From assembly GCF_014287895.1 (NCBI RefSeq), contig NZ_JACOPP010000002.1, positions 124,001 to 188,000 on the forward strand: a stretch of 64,000 bases of DNA. The letters run 5' to 3'. Below the pieces are notes generated by a model, which searched no databases, was not told where the DNA came from, and worked only from the letters and a program-made list of their open reading frames with translations. The translations under genes were made by a program, and so were the position numbers. Source of the DNA: Lawsonibacter hominis (GTDB lineage: Bacteria; Bacillota; Clostridia; Oscillospirales; Oscillospiraceae). Shown here piece after piece: positions 32,234-40,467 of the stretch. Position 1 is the stretch's first letter, and every line of letters starts with the position of its first letter.

Positions 32234-33894
32234 GGCTGGCGCACCTCGATTCCGGTATAGTAGAATTGCAGGATATCCCAATAAGTATAGCCCTGCTGTG
32301 CCATAGAATACGCGCCCCATTGGCTCATACCCACGTGATGGCCCCAGCCGGTTCCGGCGATGGTAAAGGTATCGCCCCCCGAAGCGGCGGATGGGGCCAA
32401 CTGCTTCACCGCGGCGTCGCCGCCGATGACATAGGGTTGGCCGGAGGGCAGCTGGGATACCGTTCCGCTTCCGTCCACCGCGTATACGCCGCTCACAGAG
32501 GGCAGCGTCCCCTCCCCGTTCACCGCGTAACCTCCGCTTCCGCCCGAAATGCTGTAGCGCTGGGAACGCAGTCCCAGAAATGTCCGGCAGTCTTCCTTCG
32601 TCTTCGTGAAGCTTTTTCCCGCCGAATCGGTAAAGGTAATTGCCAGTACATTCCCCGTGGGCGACGTTTTTGTGACCTGAACGTCCACGATGCCGGAATT
32701 GGCGTAACCCTTGCCGTTGAGCAGATCAGTCAGCTCCTGGCGGGTATAGGTCACACTCCAGCTGTAGCGTTCAATTTTATCGGATACAGCGGCCTCATAG
32801 GGATCCGTCTTCCCTTTCAAATAGGGCGTGTCCTCATACCAGATGTTCCCCGCGTCTTCCGTAGCTCCGCCATCGCAGGAAAAATAGACTGGCTCGGTCA
32901 AGCCGCCGTTATACCAGATATATTGGCCATAAGTGGCCTCCACCGCCTGGCGGCTGGCGTCGCTCATGCCGGCGATCCCCCTGTAAGCCTGACAGTGGAC
33001 CGTGTTGCAGATATCGAAGCCGTCGGAGCTGTGCCGCTGATCCAGCAGCTTGGCATAGCTGTAAGTCCGGGCGCATACCGCCTGGGCCTTCAGTGCCTCC
33101 AAGGGCCAGGAGGCGCTCATCTCGGACAAAATGACCCCTTGCACATAATCCTCCATGGGAAGCACGTTGCTCACCGACAGATTGCCGCCGCTGCGCCGGT
33201 ACTGGAACGCGCCGTAATAGGTATTTCCCCGGAAAATAGTCCGGGTCTTGACCGTATCATCCAGACCGGGCTGGACCGCCAGGGCCCATCCGTCGGCACT
33301 GTCGAACTGGAACAGGATCGTTCCGGTCCCCGTCTCCACCACCGAAACGCCCGTGCCCGACGGGGCCGTCACCGACGCTCCGGGCACCGCGGCCTGTGCG
33401 TTCTGTGCCGAGGCGCTGTCCAGGTAGGCGCCGAGCCTGACGTAATAGGCTCCGTCGATCCATGCCGGGAAGGCGCCGGCATACCGGCAGGCCGCCGCAG
33501 ACGCCGACTGGAAGTCCGCATAGCGCTCCGGAAGCTGGAGATGATAGCCCCCCACGGCAATGCCGGAAGAAATGGAGTCGTAATATCCAGCCCAGCCGCC
33601 CACAGTGCCGTAATACACGGTCTGATCCTTTACCATGGAGATCGCAGTTTTCGCCGTGCTGCCCAGCGGAACAAAGCGCAGGCTGCCGTCAAAATAGCCG
33701 AAGCGGTACCCGGAACCCACTTCGTTGAGCAGATTTGCCCCTGGCAGGGCGCTGCCGCCGTAAAAGAGCCCCACCCGGATGGTCGGATTCACCTGTACCG
33801 AGGCCGCCTGGGCAGGCGCTGCACCCATCCATTGGGAAACCATCAGGAGGGCGGCTGCAAGTTGTATAAATTTCAAACATTTCCCTTGCTTCAT
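32230..33894 (-). CDS. SpoIID/LytB domain protein
   Basis: A 554-residue secreted protein: signal peptide (LAAALLMVSQWMGAAPAQA), a variable N-terminal half with a probable SPOR-like stretch (about 110-180), and a SpoIID domain (LPMEDYVQGVILSEMSASWPLEALKAQAVCARTYSY, about 275-310) ending in the family motif GWGHHVGMSQWGAYSMAQQGYTYWDILQFYYTG. SpoIID is the lytic transglycosylase of the engulfment machinery; LytB-type relatives act on vegetative walls. The catalytic Glu is expected in LSEMSASWP. Which role applies cannot be told, though a spoIIM-like gene lies 6 kb away. It is translationally coupled to queA. Confidence 0.88.
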   Translation of the reverse strand: MKQGKCLKFIQLAAALLMVSQWMGAAPAQAASVQVNPTIRVGLFYGGSALPGANLLNEVGSGYRFGYFDGSLRFVPLGSTAKTAISMVKDQTVYYGTVGGWAGYYDSISSGIAVGGYHLQLPERYADFQSASAAACRYAGAFPAWIDGAYYVRLGAYLDSASAQNAQAAVPGASVTAPSGTGVSVVETGTGTILFQFDSADGWALAVQPGLDDTVKTRTIFRGNTYYGAFQYRRSGGNLSVSNVLPMEDYVQGVILSEMSASWPLEALKAQAVCARTYSYAKLLDQRHSSDGFDICNTVHCQAYRGIAGMSDASRQAVEATYGQYIWYNGGLTEPVYFSCDGGATEDAGNIWYEDTPYLKGKTDPYEAAVSDKIERYSWSVTYTRQELTDLLNGKGYANSGIVDVQVTKTSPTGNVLAITFTDSAGKSFTKTKEDCRTFLGLRSQRYSISGGSGGYAVNGEGTLPSVSGVYAVDGSGTVSQLPSGQPYVIGGDAAVKQLAPSAASGGDTFTIAGTGWGHHVGMSQWGAYSMAQQGYTYWDILQFYYTGIEVRQP

Positions 33895-33920
33895 TTGTCA
33901 ATTCTCACATCCCGGTTTTG

Positions 33921-33950
33921 TTGACACGATTCTTCGAATTGTGGTACAAT
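33921..33950 (+). promoter_or_regulatory. Promoter of the lysine operon
   Basis: TTGACA (33921-33926), 18-base spacer and TACAAT (33945-33950), about 30 bases before the lysine riboswitch. Confidence 0.8.
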
Positions 33951-33979
33951 TTTTAAAATTTCAATTCCATAGGCGTTAT

Positions 33980-34162
33980 TAGCATAACAGAGGTCGCGGC
34001 TGTTCAACAGTAGCGCGGGGAGGGCTCCGGTGGCCCCTGGAACCGCTGCGAAAGGGGACGCCGCCGAAGGAGCCCGGTCCACGGAAGCCCCGCTCCTGGT
34101 CGCCCGGCGAAGAGCCGTCCGACTGTCGCCGCGCGCCGCGGTGGAGCGCTGTCTGCTTTTGG
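33980..34162 (+). promoter_or_regulatory. Lysine riboswitch (L box) aptamer
   Basis: Conserved L-box blocks appear in order: AGAGGTCGCGG at the 5' side, CAGTAGCG, GGGGACGCCGCCGAAGGA (matching the GGGTGATCGCCGAAG core), CCGACTGTCG and TGGAGCGCTGTC at the 3' side, with ACAG/CTGT able to close P1. It sits in the leader of asd-dapA-dapB, exactly where a lysine sensor is expected; lysine binding should favour the downstream terminator and switch the operon off. Boundaries are approximate. Confidence 0.9.
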
Positions 34163-34170
34163 GGTATCTT

Positions 34171-34240
34171 GTCAAAGGCAAATCGTCTTTGACATTATAG
34201 TACAAAATCAGCAGTTCTGTAAACTGCTGATTTATTTTTT
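34171..34240 (+). terminator. Expression platform of the lysine riboswitch
   Basis: AAATCAGCAGTT (34205-34216) and AACTGCTGATTT (34222-34233) form a 12-bp stem followed by ATTTTTT, a clear intrinsic terminator. A preceding GTCAAAG/CTTTGAC hairpin (34171-34193) lies between aptamer and terminator. I did not work out the competing antiterminator pairing. Confidence 0.88.
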
Positions 34241-34318
34241 GCTTCGATCCGGTTTTGCCGGTCTCAAACGAGCCGGCAATGGAATAGGATACATCATGAA
34301 CGATGGAGGTCATTGATT

Positions 34319-35404
34319 ATGGAAAAGTACAAGGTCGGCGTCATTGGCGGTACCGGTATGGTCGGTCAGCGGTTTGTGACCCTTTTGGAAAACCACCCCT
34401 GGTTCCAGCTCGCCGTTATCGCGGCCAGCGGCCGTTCGGCCGGCAAGACCTATGAGGAAGCCATCGGTACCCGCTGGGCCATGGATACCCCAATGCCTGA
34501 GGAGGCGAAAAACCTCGTCGTCATGAATGCCGCCGAGGATGTGGAACGGATCGCCGCCCAAGTGGATTTCGTCTTCTCCGCCGTGGACATGAAGAAAGAG
34601 GAGATTCAGGCGCTGGAGGAAGCGTATGCCCGCCATGAGTGCCCCGTGGTCTCCAATAATTCCGCCCACCGCTGGACCAGCGACGTGCCCATGGTGGTGC
34701 CGGAGATCAATCCGGAACACATTCAGGTCATAGAGGCCCAACGAAAGCGACTGGGGGTGGAGCGCGGGTTCATTGCCGTCAAGTCCAACTGCTCCCTCCA
34801 GAGCTATGTCCCCGCACTGCACCCCCTGCGCGGCTTTGGTCTGGAAAAGGTGCTCGTCTGCACCTACCAGGCCATCTCCGGTGCGGGCAAGACCTTCCAG
34901 ACCTGGCCGGAAATGGTGGATAATGTCATCCCCTACATCGGCGGCGAAGAGGAGAAGAGCGAGCGTGAACCGCTGAAGCTCTGGGGCAAGGTGGAAAACG
35001 GCGTGATCGTCAACGCCGCGTCGCCCGCCATCACCGCGCAGTGCCTGCGCGTCCCCGTCTCCAACGGCCATATGGCCGCTGTTTTCGCCACCTTCCAAAA
35101 CACCCCTTCCCCGGAGGAGATCAAAGACAGTTGGGCAAATTTCAAGGGCCGCGCCCAGGAGCTGGCCCTGCCCACCGCGCCCAAACAGTTCCTGCATTAT
35201 TTTGAGGAGCCAGACCGCCCCCAGACCCGTCTCGACCGCGCGCTGGAGGGGGGCATGGCCGTATCCGTGGGCCGTCTGCGGCCCGACACCCAGTACGATT
35301 ATAAGTTTGTCTGTCTTTCCCACAATACCCTGCGCGGCGCAGCGGGCGGAGCCGTCCTGCTGGCCGAACTGCTGTGCGCGGAGGGGTACATTCTAAGGAG
35401 GTAA
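34319..35404 (+). CDS. asd: Aspartate-semialdehyde dehydrogenase
   Basis: A 361-residue NADP-dependent enzyme that reduces aspartyl-phosphate to aspartate semialdehyde, the branch point to lysine, methionine and threonine. Motifs: VGVIGGTGMVGQRFVTLL at the start, active-site Cys in VKSNCSLQSY and His in VPVSNGHMAAVF. The sequence type is the longer archaeal/fungal-like Asd class, also found in some Clostridia, rather than the usual bacterial class. ATG 34319 has GGAGG 9 bases upstream; an earlier in-frame TTG at 34313 is less likely. It is the first gene of the riboswitch-controlled operon. Confidence 0.95.
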   Translation: MEKYKVGVIGGTGMVGQRFVTLLENHPWFQLAVIAASGRSAGKTYEEAIGTRWAMDTPMPEEAKNLVVMNAAEDVERIAAQVDFVFSAVDMKKEEIQALEEAYARHECPVVSNNSAHRWTSDVPMVVPEINPEHIQVIEAQRKRLGVERGFIAVKSNCSLQSYVPALHPLRGFGLEKVLVCTYQAISGAGKTFQTWPEMVDNVIPYIGGEEEKSEREPLKLWGKVENGVIVNAASPAITAQCLRVPVSNGHMAAVFATFQNTPSPEEIKDSWANFKGRAQELALPTAPKQFLHYFEEPDRPQTRLDRALEGGMAVSVGRLRPDTQYDYKFVCLSHNTLRGAAGGAVLLAELLCAEGYILRR

Positions 35405-35413
35405 CCCCCTATC

Positions 35414-36304
35414 ATGAGAGAACCTGTTTTTACCGGAGCCTGCTCCGCCATTGTGACCCCATTTGACCAGAGCGGCGCTGTCAATTACGATCGGTTCGGC
35501 AGACTGATCGACGAGCAGATCGCACGCGGCCTGGACGCTATCTGCGTCTGCGGCACCACCGGCGAGTGCGCCACCCTTTCCATTCGGGAGCATATTGCCG
35601 CCGTGGAATACTGTGTCAAGCGGGTCAATCATCGGGTCAAGGTCATCGCCGGCGCGGGAAGCAACGATACATCCGCTGCCGTTTACCTGTCCCAGCACGC
35701 TCAGGACTCCGGGGCCGACGCTCTGCTGCATGTGACTCCCTATTACAACAAGGCGTCTCAAACTGGTCTCATCAAGCATTATGAATACATAGCCGACCGG
35801 GTGGAGCTGCCCATCATCCTCTATAACGTCCCCTCCCGGACCGGCGTTTCCTTCACGGCGGAGACCTATCAGGTTCTCTCCCAGCATCCCAAGATCAACG
35901 GCGTCAAGGAAGCCAGCGGAAACTTTTCCCTGCTGGCGCACACCCGCTCAATCTGCGGCGACGATTTTTACGTCTGGTCCGGCAACGACGATCAGGTGGT
36001 GCCCATGATGAGTCTGGGCGCCAAGGGCGTCATTTCCGTGGTGGCAAATATCGCGCCGGAGATCATGATCCAAATGACCCACCTCTGCCTGGAAGGCAGA
36101 TTCGGGGAAGCCAGCGCGCTTCAGCTGCGGTATATGGATTTTATCGACGCGCTCTTCCTCGAAGTCAACCCCATCCCCATCAAGGCCGCTATGAATTTGG
36201 CCGGCTATGATGTGGGCTCTTTGCGGCTGCCCCTGTGCGATATGTCCAACGGGCATCTGGAAACGCTGCGCCAGGCCATGATAAGCGCCGGGATCCTTTC
36301 TTGA
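35414..36304 (+). CDS. dapA: 4-hydroxy-tetrahydrodipicolinate synthase
   Basis: A 296-residue (beta/alpha)8 aldolase that condenses aspartate semialdehyde with pyruvate, the first committed step to lysine and dipicolinate. The Schiff-base Lys is in KINGVKEASGN, the catalytic Tyr in IILYNVPSRTGVS, and GTTGECATLSIREH is the nucleating Thr motif. AAGGAGG precedes the ATG. It lies 9 bases after asd and 19 before dapB. In a spore former the product also feeds dipicolinic acid. Confidence 0.97.
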   Translation: MREPVFTGACSAIVTPFDQSGAVNYDRFGRLIDEQIARGLDAICVCGTTGECATLSIREHIAAVEYCVKRVNHRVKVIAGAGSNDTSAAVYLSQHAQDSGADALLHVTPYYNKASQTGLIKHYEYIADRVELPIILYNVPSRTGVSFTAETYQVLSQHPKINGVKEASGNFSLLAHTRSICGDDFYVWSGNDDQVVPMMSLGAKGVISVVANIAPEIMIQMTHLCLEGRFGEASALQLRYMDFIDALFLEVNPIPIKAAMNLAGYDVGSLRLPLCDMSNGHLETLRQAMISAGILS

Positions 36305-36323
36305 CGCGGGAGGGATGTGGAAC

Positions 36324-37088
36324 ATGGTAAGGCTGATCATTTCCGGCTGTAACGGCCGGATGGGCCGGGCGGTGGAGGCGATCTGCACCGCCGAACCGGA
36401 TGTTGAGATCGTCGCAGGCTTTGACCTTCTTGGGGCGGGGGAGCGGGAGTTTCCGGTCTTCGCCTCCCCGGCCGACTTCCGGGGCGAGGCCGATGTGGTC
36501 GTGGATTTTTCCTCACCGGCGGCGCTGAACGCGCTGCTGCACTTTGCAAGGAGCCGCCGGATACCTCTGGTACTGTGCACCACCGGATATCTTCCGGAGC
36601 AGCTGTCCGCGATTGACGCGGCCGCACGGCAGATCCCCATTTTCCGTTCCGCCAACATGTCGTTTGGGGTAAACGTGCTTTTGGACCTGGTGCGCAGGGC
36701 GGCGGCGGTGTTGGGCGAGCGCTATGACGTGGAGATCGTGGAGCGCCATCACAACAAAAAATTGGATGCGCCCAGCGGTACGGCTCTGATGCTGGCGGAA
36801 GCGGCGGCGGATGGGCTTTCCGATACGCCGGAGTACGTCTATGAGCGCCAGAGCATCCGCAGGGCCCGTCAGGCCCACGAGATCGGGATCTCCTCCGTAC
36901 GGGGCGGCGGTATTGTGGGGGATCACGAGGTCCTTTTTGCCGGGCGGGACGAGGTCATCGAATTGCGTCACTCCGCGCTGAGCCGCGAGGTCTTTGCCTC
37001 CGGCGCGGTGAAGGCGGCGCGTTTCCTGGCCGGCATTGACGCCCCCGGTCTCTATTCCATGGCAGACCTGGTCGGACAATTCAAGTGA
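36324..37088 (+). CDS. dapB: 4-hydroxy-tetrahydrodipicolinate reductase
   Basis: A 254-residue reductase of the diaminopimelate pathway. N-terminal Rossmann motif ISGCNGRMGRAVEAI, the signature EIVERHHNKKLDAPSGTALMLAEA with catalytic His and Lys, and a C-terminal substrate domain. GGGAGG is one base from ATG 36315 and 10 bases from ATG 36324, so the second is preferred. It ends the lysine operon and is followed by a strong terminator. Confidence 0.96.
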   Translation: MVRLIISGCNGRMGRAVEAICTAEPDVEIVAGFDLLGAGEREFPVFASPADFRGEADVVVDFSSPAALNALLHFARSRRIPLVLCTTGYLPEQLSAIDAAARQIPIFRSANMSFGVNVLLDLVRRAAAVLGERYDVEIVERHHNKKLDAPSGTALMLAEAAADGLSDTPEYVYERQSIRRARQAHEIGISSVRGGGIVGDHEVLFAGRDEVIELRHSALSREVFASGAVKAARFLAGIDAPGLYSMADLVGQFK

Positions 37089-37094
37089 CCTGAA

Positions 37095-37127
37095 GCGGGG
37101 CCCGGGATTCTCCGGGTCCCGCTTTTT
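37095..37127 (+). terminator. Terminator of the asd-dapA-dapB operon
   Basis: GCGGGGCCCGG and CCGGGTCCCGC (one mismatch) around a short loop, followed by TTTTT. Confidence 0.88.
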
Positions 37128-37225
37128 CAGGGCGCAAAAACGACCGCTTAGCCGCTTGAAAACGCCGTTTGGGCAAAAGCACTGCAGGCTGAAAAAAGAT
37201 AACGGCAGCACCCGCTCCATTTTTC

Positions 37226-37279
37226 AAAAAAGCCCCTCAGAGTACGCGCCCGAAGGCGCGTACTCTGAGGGGCTTTTTT
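37226..37279. terminator. Very long bidirectional terminator
   Basis: A perfect 25-bp stem (37226-37250 with 37255-37279) with a CGAA loop, bounded by A6 on the left and T6 on the right. It separates dapB from the convergent Rrf2-family gene. Confidence 0.93.
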
Positions 37280-37305
37280 GTGTCGGTTCCGTCCAGGCTG
37301 TCCCA

Positions 37306-37737
37306 TCATATAATATATTCGTTGCCCGGTCGGCCTGATACCATGAGGTCCGCAATGGTGATGCCGTCGAAAAACGTACGGATCATGGCATCCAGCTTTC
37401 GCCACATGGGCAGCGTGCGGCAGTCCGCCATGCGGGGGCACTGGTATGCGTCATCCTCCAGGCAGGCAACCGGAGCGAGACTTCCCTCGGTCAGGCGCAG
37501 GATGCTGCCAACGGTACAGCGCTCCGGCGGCTTGGCCAGACGGTAGCCTCCCCCCTTCCCACGCAGACCGGTCAGTATCTTTTCCCGTACCAGCGCTTTC
37601 AAAATGCTCTCCAGATACTTTTCAGAGATATCCTGCCGCTCCGCGATCACCTTTAAAGGAATATAGCCGTCCGCTTGATGTTCTGCCAGGTCGATCATGA
37701 CCCGCAGCGCATAACGGCCTTTGGTCGAGATCATCAT
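37306..37737 (-). CDS. Rrf2 family transcriptional regulator (IscR/CymR-like)
   Basis: A 143-residue Rrf2 regulator beginning MMISTKGRYALRVMIDLAEH, with the winged helix-turn-helix EKYLESILKALVREKILTGLRGKGGGYRLAKPP (about 40-73). Three Cys follow in CLEDDAYQCPRMADC (about 92-106), spaced 8 and 6 apart, like the Fe-S-binding Cys of IscR. It is divergent from cysK, as expected for a cysteine or Fe-S responsive regulator such as CymR or IscR, and its promoter carries motifs shared with the cysK promoter. GTGAGG is 9 bases before ATG 37737. The sensed signal is inferred. Confidence 0.9.
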   Translation of the reverse strand: MMISTKGRYALRVMIDLAEHQADGYIPLKVIAERQDISEKYLESILKALVREKILTGLRGKGGGYRLAKPPERCTVGSILRLTEGSLAPVACLEDDAYQCPRMADCRTLPMWRKLDAMIRTFFDGITIADLMVSGRPGNEYII

Positions 37738-37757
37738 TGAGGACATCCTCACTTTCG

Positions 37758-37798
37758 TTGGTTTAACCAATTATACAATAGGTTTAATAGGTTTTCAA
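37758..37798 (-). promoter_or_regulatory. Promoter and operator of the Rrf2 gene
   Basis: TTGAAA (37793-37798), 17-base spacer and TATAAT (37770-37775) on the minus strand. The spacer holds two tandem ACCTATT motifs and the -10 box abuts the palindrome TTGGTTTAACCAA (37758-37770); these are likely operator elements for autoregulation. Confidence 0.75.
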
Positions 37799-37828
37799 TG
37801 GGCGGATAGAGAAAATGTGGCAGAAGGA

Positions 37829-37885
37829 TTGACAAGGTCGATGACAAGGTATATTATTCATATAAACCTAGTATGAAAGTAGGTA
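37829..37885 (+). promoter_or_regulatory. Promoter and operator of cysK
   Basis: TTGACA (37829-37834), 17-base spacer and TATTAT (37852-37857). An imperfect inverted repeat AAACCTA (37864-37870) and TAGGTATT (37880-37887) spans the expected start site and repeats the AAACCTA motif of the Rrf2 promoter. Confidence 0.75.
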
Positions 37886-37891
37886 TTAAAT

Positions 37892-38824
37892 ATGAGCAAA
37901 ATCTATTCCCGTGCAGACCAACTGATTGGCAAGACCCCCCTGCTGGAGCTGACTCACATCGAACGGGACCTTGGCCTGGAGGCCCGTATCCTGGCCAAGC
38001 TGGAGTATTTTAACCCCGCAGGTTCCGTCAAGGACCGCATTGCCAAAGCCATGATCGACGATGCGGAGCAAAAGGGGCTTTTGAAGCCCGGTTCCGTCAT
38101 CATCGAACCCACATCGGGCAATACCGGGATCGGCCTTGCCTCCGTAGCGGCGGCCCGGGGCTACCGCATCCTCATCGTCATGCCGGAGACCATGAGCATA
38201 GAGCGCCGCCAGCTGATGCGCGCCTATGGCGCCGAGCTGGTGTTGACCGAGGGCGCTCTGGGGATGAAGGGGGCGATCGCCAAGGCCGACGAACTGGCGC
38301 GGGAGATTCCAGACAGCTTTATTCCCGGTCAGTTTGTCAACCCGGCCAATCCCGCTGTGCATAAGGCTACCACCGGCCCGGAGCTCTGGGCGGATACGGA
38401 TGGGACGATAGACCTCTTTGTATCCGGCGTCGGCACCGGCGGCACCATCACCGGCGTGGGCGAATACCTGAAAAGCCAGAACCCGGCGGTTCGGATCGTA
38501 GCGGTGGAGCCGGCGGCCTCCCCGGTGCTGAGTAAGGGTACCGCCGGAAGCCATAAGATCCAAGGAATTGGCGCCGGATTTGTCCCTGCGGTGCTGGATA
38601 CCAACGTCTATGACGAGATCATCGCCGTGGAGAACGACGACGCCTTTTCCACCGGCCGTCAGATCGGCCGCGCGGAGGGGATTTTGGTGGGTATCTCCTC
38701 CGGCGCAGCCGTATGGGCGGCGATCCAGCTGGCCCGCCGTCCGGAGAACAAGGGTAAGACCATCGTCGCCCTATTGCCCGATACCGGCGACCGCTACCTT
38801 TCCACCCCCCTGTTTGCAGACTGA
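37892..38824 (+). CDS. cysK: Cysteine synthase A
   Basis: A 310-residue fold-type II PLP enzyme that makes cysteine from O-acetylserine and sulfide. The PLP lysine is in NPAGSVKDRIAKAM, the substrate loop is EPTSGNTGIGLA, the phosphate-binding Gly loop is GVGTGGTITGVG, and GIGAGFVPAVLD fits the CysK/CysM type. It is divergent from the Rrf2 regulator and followed by metY, forming a sulfur-assimilation unit. Little space exists between the promoter and start (about 30 bases). Confidence 0.97.
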   Translation: MSKIYSRADQLIGKTPLLELTHIERDLGLEARILAKLEYFNPAGSVKDRIAKAMIDDAEQKGLLKPGSVIIEPTSGNTGIGLASVAAARGYRILIVMPETMSIERRQLMRAYGAELVLTEGALGMKGAIAKADELAREIPDSFIPGQFVNPANPAVHKATTGPELWADTDGTIDLFVSGVGTGGTITGVGEYLKSQNPAVRIVAVEPAASPVLSKGTAGSHKIQGIGAGFVPAVLDTNVYDEIIAVENDDAFSTGRQIGRAEGILVGISSGAAVWAAIQLARRPENKGKTIVALLPDTGDRYLSTPLFAD

Positions 38825-38868
38825 CCCTGCCATAAAAATGAGAAACAGAAAGAGAGAGAGGCCGCTTT

Positions 38869-40158
38869 ATGCGTAAGCAACCTTATCATTTTGAGACGCT
38901 CCAGCTTCACGTGGGCCAGGAGCAGCCCGATCCTGCCACTGATGCCCGGGCGGTGCCCATTTATCAGACCACCTCTTACGTGTTCAAAAACTCGGCTCAC
39001 GCGGCAGCCCGTTTCGGGCTGGCGGACCCCGGCAACATCTACGGCCGGCTGACCAACTCGACGCAGGATGTACTGGAGAAGCGTCTGGCGGCGCTGGAAG
39101 GCGGCGTGGCCGCCCTGGCGCTGGCTTCCGGTGCGGCGGCCATCGCCTATACCATTCAGGCGCTTGCGCAGGCGGGAGAGCATATCGTGGCGCAGAAGAC
39201 CATTTATGGCGGCAGCTACAACCTGCTGGCGCATACCCTGCCCCAGTACGGCATCTCCGCTACGTTCGTAGACGTCCACGACCTGGCGCAGGTGGAGCGC
39301 GCCATTCAGGCGAATACCAAAGCCATTTATCTGGAGACCCTCGGGAACCCCAACAGCGATATTCCGGATATCGACGCCCTTGCAGCCCTTGCCCACAAGC
39401 ACGGCCTGCCCCTGGTCATCGACAATACCTTCGGCACGCCTTATCTGATCCGCCCCATTGAGCATGGCGCAGACCTGGTGGTCCACTCCGCCACCAAATT
39501 CATCGGCGGTCATGGCACTACGTTAGGCGGTATCATCGTGGATTCCGGAACGTTTGACTGGGCCGCCAACGGAAAATATGCCCCTATCGCCGCTCCCAAT
39601 CCCAGCTACCATGGCGTTTCCTTCACGGATGCCGCAGGTCCCGCCGCCTTTGTCACCTACATCCGCGCCATCCTGCTGCGCGACACCGGGGCCACCCTCT
39701 CCCCCTTCAACGCTTTCCTGCTGCTCCAGGGCGTGGAGACCCTCTCGCTGCGCTTGGACCGGCACGCAGAGAATACCAGGGCAGTGGTGGGCTATCTGTC
39801 CAAGCACCCCCTGGTGGAGCATGTCAACCACCCCTCGCTGCCCGACCATCCCGACCACGCGCTTTATGAGAAGTATTTCCCCCACGGCGGCGCTTCCATC
39901 TTTACGTTTGAGATCAAGGGCGGTCAGGCGGAAGCCCACAAATGGATCGACCATCTTGAGCTCTTTTCTCTGCTGGCCAATGTGGCGGATGTAAAGAGCC
40001 TGGTCATCCACCCGGCCACCACCACCCATTCCCAGCTCTCTCCTGCGGAGCTGCTGGATCAGGGCATCAAGCCCAATACCATCCGCCTGTCCGTCGGTAC
40101 AGAGCACAAAGACGATATCATTGCTGACCTGGAGCAGGCCTTTGCGGCCCTTTCGTAA
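38869..40158 (+). CDS. metY: O-acetylhomoserine aminocarboxypropyltransferase (MetY type)
   Basis: A 429-residue PLP enzyme of the Cys/Met metabolism family. The size and the sequence FETLQLHVGQEQPDPATDARAVPIYQTTSYVF, YGRLTNSTQDVLEKRLAALEGG, and the PLP lysine in VHSATKFIGGHGTTLGG match O-acetylhomoserine sulfhydrylase, which makes homocysteine from O-acetylhomoserine and sulfide. It lies 44 bases after cysK and gives homocysteine for the methionine synthase operon just downstream on the other strand. A cysteine-synthase side activity is common in the family. Confidence 0.94.
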   Translation: MRKQPYHFETLQLHVGQEQPDPATDARAVPIYQTTSYVFKNSAHAAARFGLADPGNIYGRLTNSTQDVLEKRLAALEGGVAALALASGAAAIAYTIQALAQAGEHIVAQKTIYGGSYNLLAHTLPQYGISATFVDVHDLAQVERAIQANTKAIYLETLGNPNSDIPDIDALAALAHKHGLPLVIDNTFGTPYLIRPIEHGADLVVHSATKFIGGHGTTLGGIIVDSGTFDWAANGKYAPIAAPNPSYHGVSFTDAAGPAAFVTYIRAILLRDTGATLSPFNAFLLLQGVETLSLRLDRHAENTRAVVGYLSKHPLVEHVNHPSLPDHPDHALYEKYFPHGGASIFTFEIKGGQAEAHKWIDHLELFSLLANVADVKSLVIHPATTTHSQLSPAELLDQGIKPNTIRLSVGTEHKDDIIADLEQAFAALS

Positions 40159-40226
40159 TCAGTGATCTCCCCGAAAGATACCTGTATTTTTCAAGAAGCG
40201 TACCGAGCGGTTTCGGCACACCGGGC

Positions 40227-40262
40227 GGCAGCCCCTCCTACGCGGGAGGGGCTGCCGTTTTT
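40227..40262 (+). terminator. Terminator of cysK-metY
   Basis: GGCAGCCCCTCC and GGAGGGGCTGCC (12 bp) around a short loop, followed by GTTTTTG. It is the first of four stem-loops in the 307-base convergent gap. Confidence 0.9.
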
Positions 40263-40269
40263 GTACAAA

Positions 40270-40467
40270 GAACCCCCTCGGCTGTGCCGAGGGTAAGAGC
40301 TTATAGCAGAATAAAGACAAAAACTCCTTTTGATTTAAAATAGGTTTGCGGTCTGGCAACTGCAAACGAAAAATCAAAAGAGCGTATGCAACAGGGATAG
40401 GCGCTGCTAGTATTTCAGAACTTTGCCCGCATAATCATAACCACCGGCCGTGCCGGTGGTTATGATT
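40270..40467. repeat. Three further stem-loops in the metY / methyltransferase gap
   Basis: CCCTCGGC/GCCGAGGG near 40270-40290; a nested hairpin with outer CTTTTGATTT (40327-40336)/AAATCAAAAG (40371-40380) and inner GTTTGC/GCAAAC; and AATCATAACCACCGGC (40433-40448) with its complement at 40452-40467, which overlaps the stop codon of the minus-strand methyltransferase gene. No ORF is present. The last hairpin is probably the terminator of the methionine operon; the role of the middle one is unknown. Confidence 0.65.

Noticed and set aside
33891..34313. A 140-codon minus-strand ORF in the asd leader.
   Set aside because: It is the complement of the lysine riboswitch and its terminator; no homology and no ribosome-binding site.
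40327..40380. SAM (S-box) riboswitch for the methionine operon.
   Set aside because: The structure lies downstream, not upstream, of the methionine genes and lacks S-box conserved blocks.
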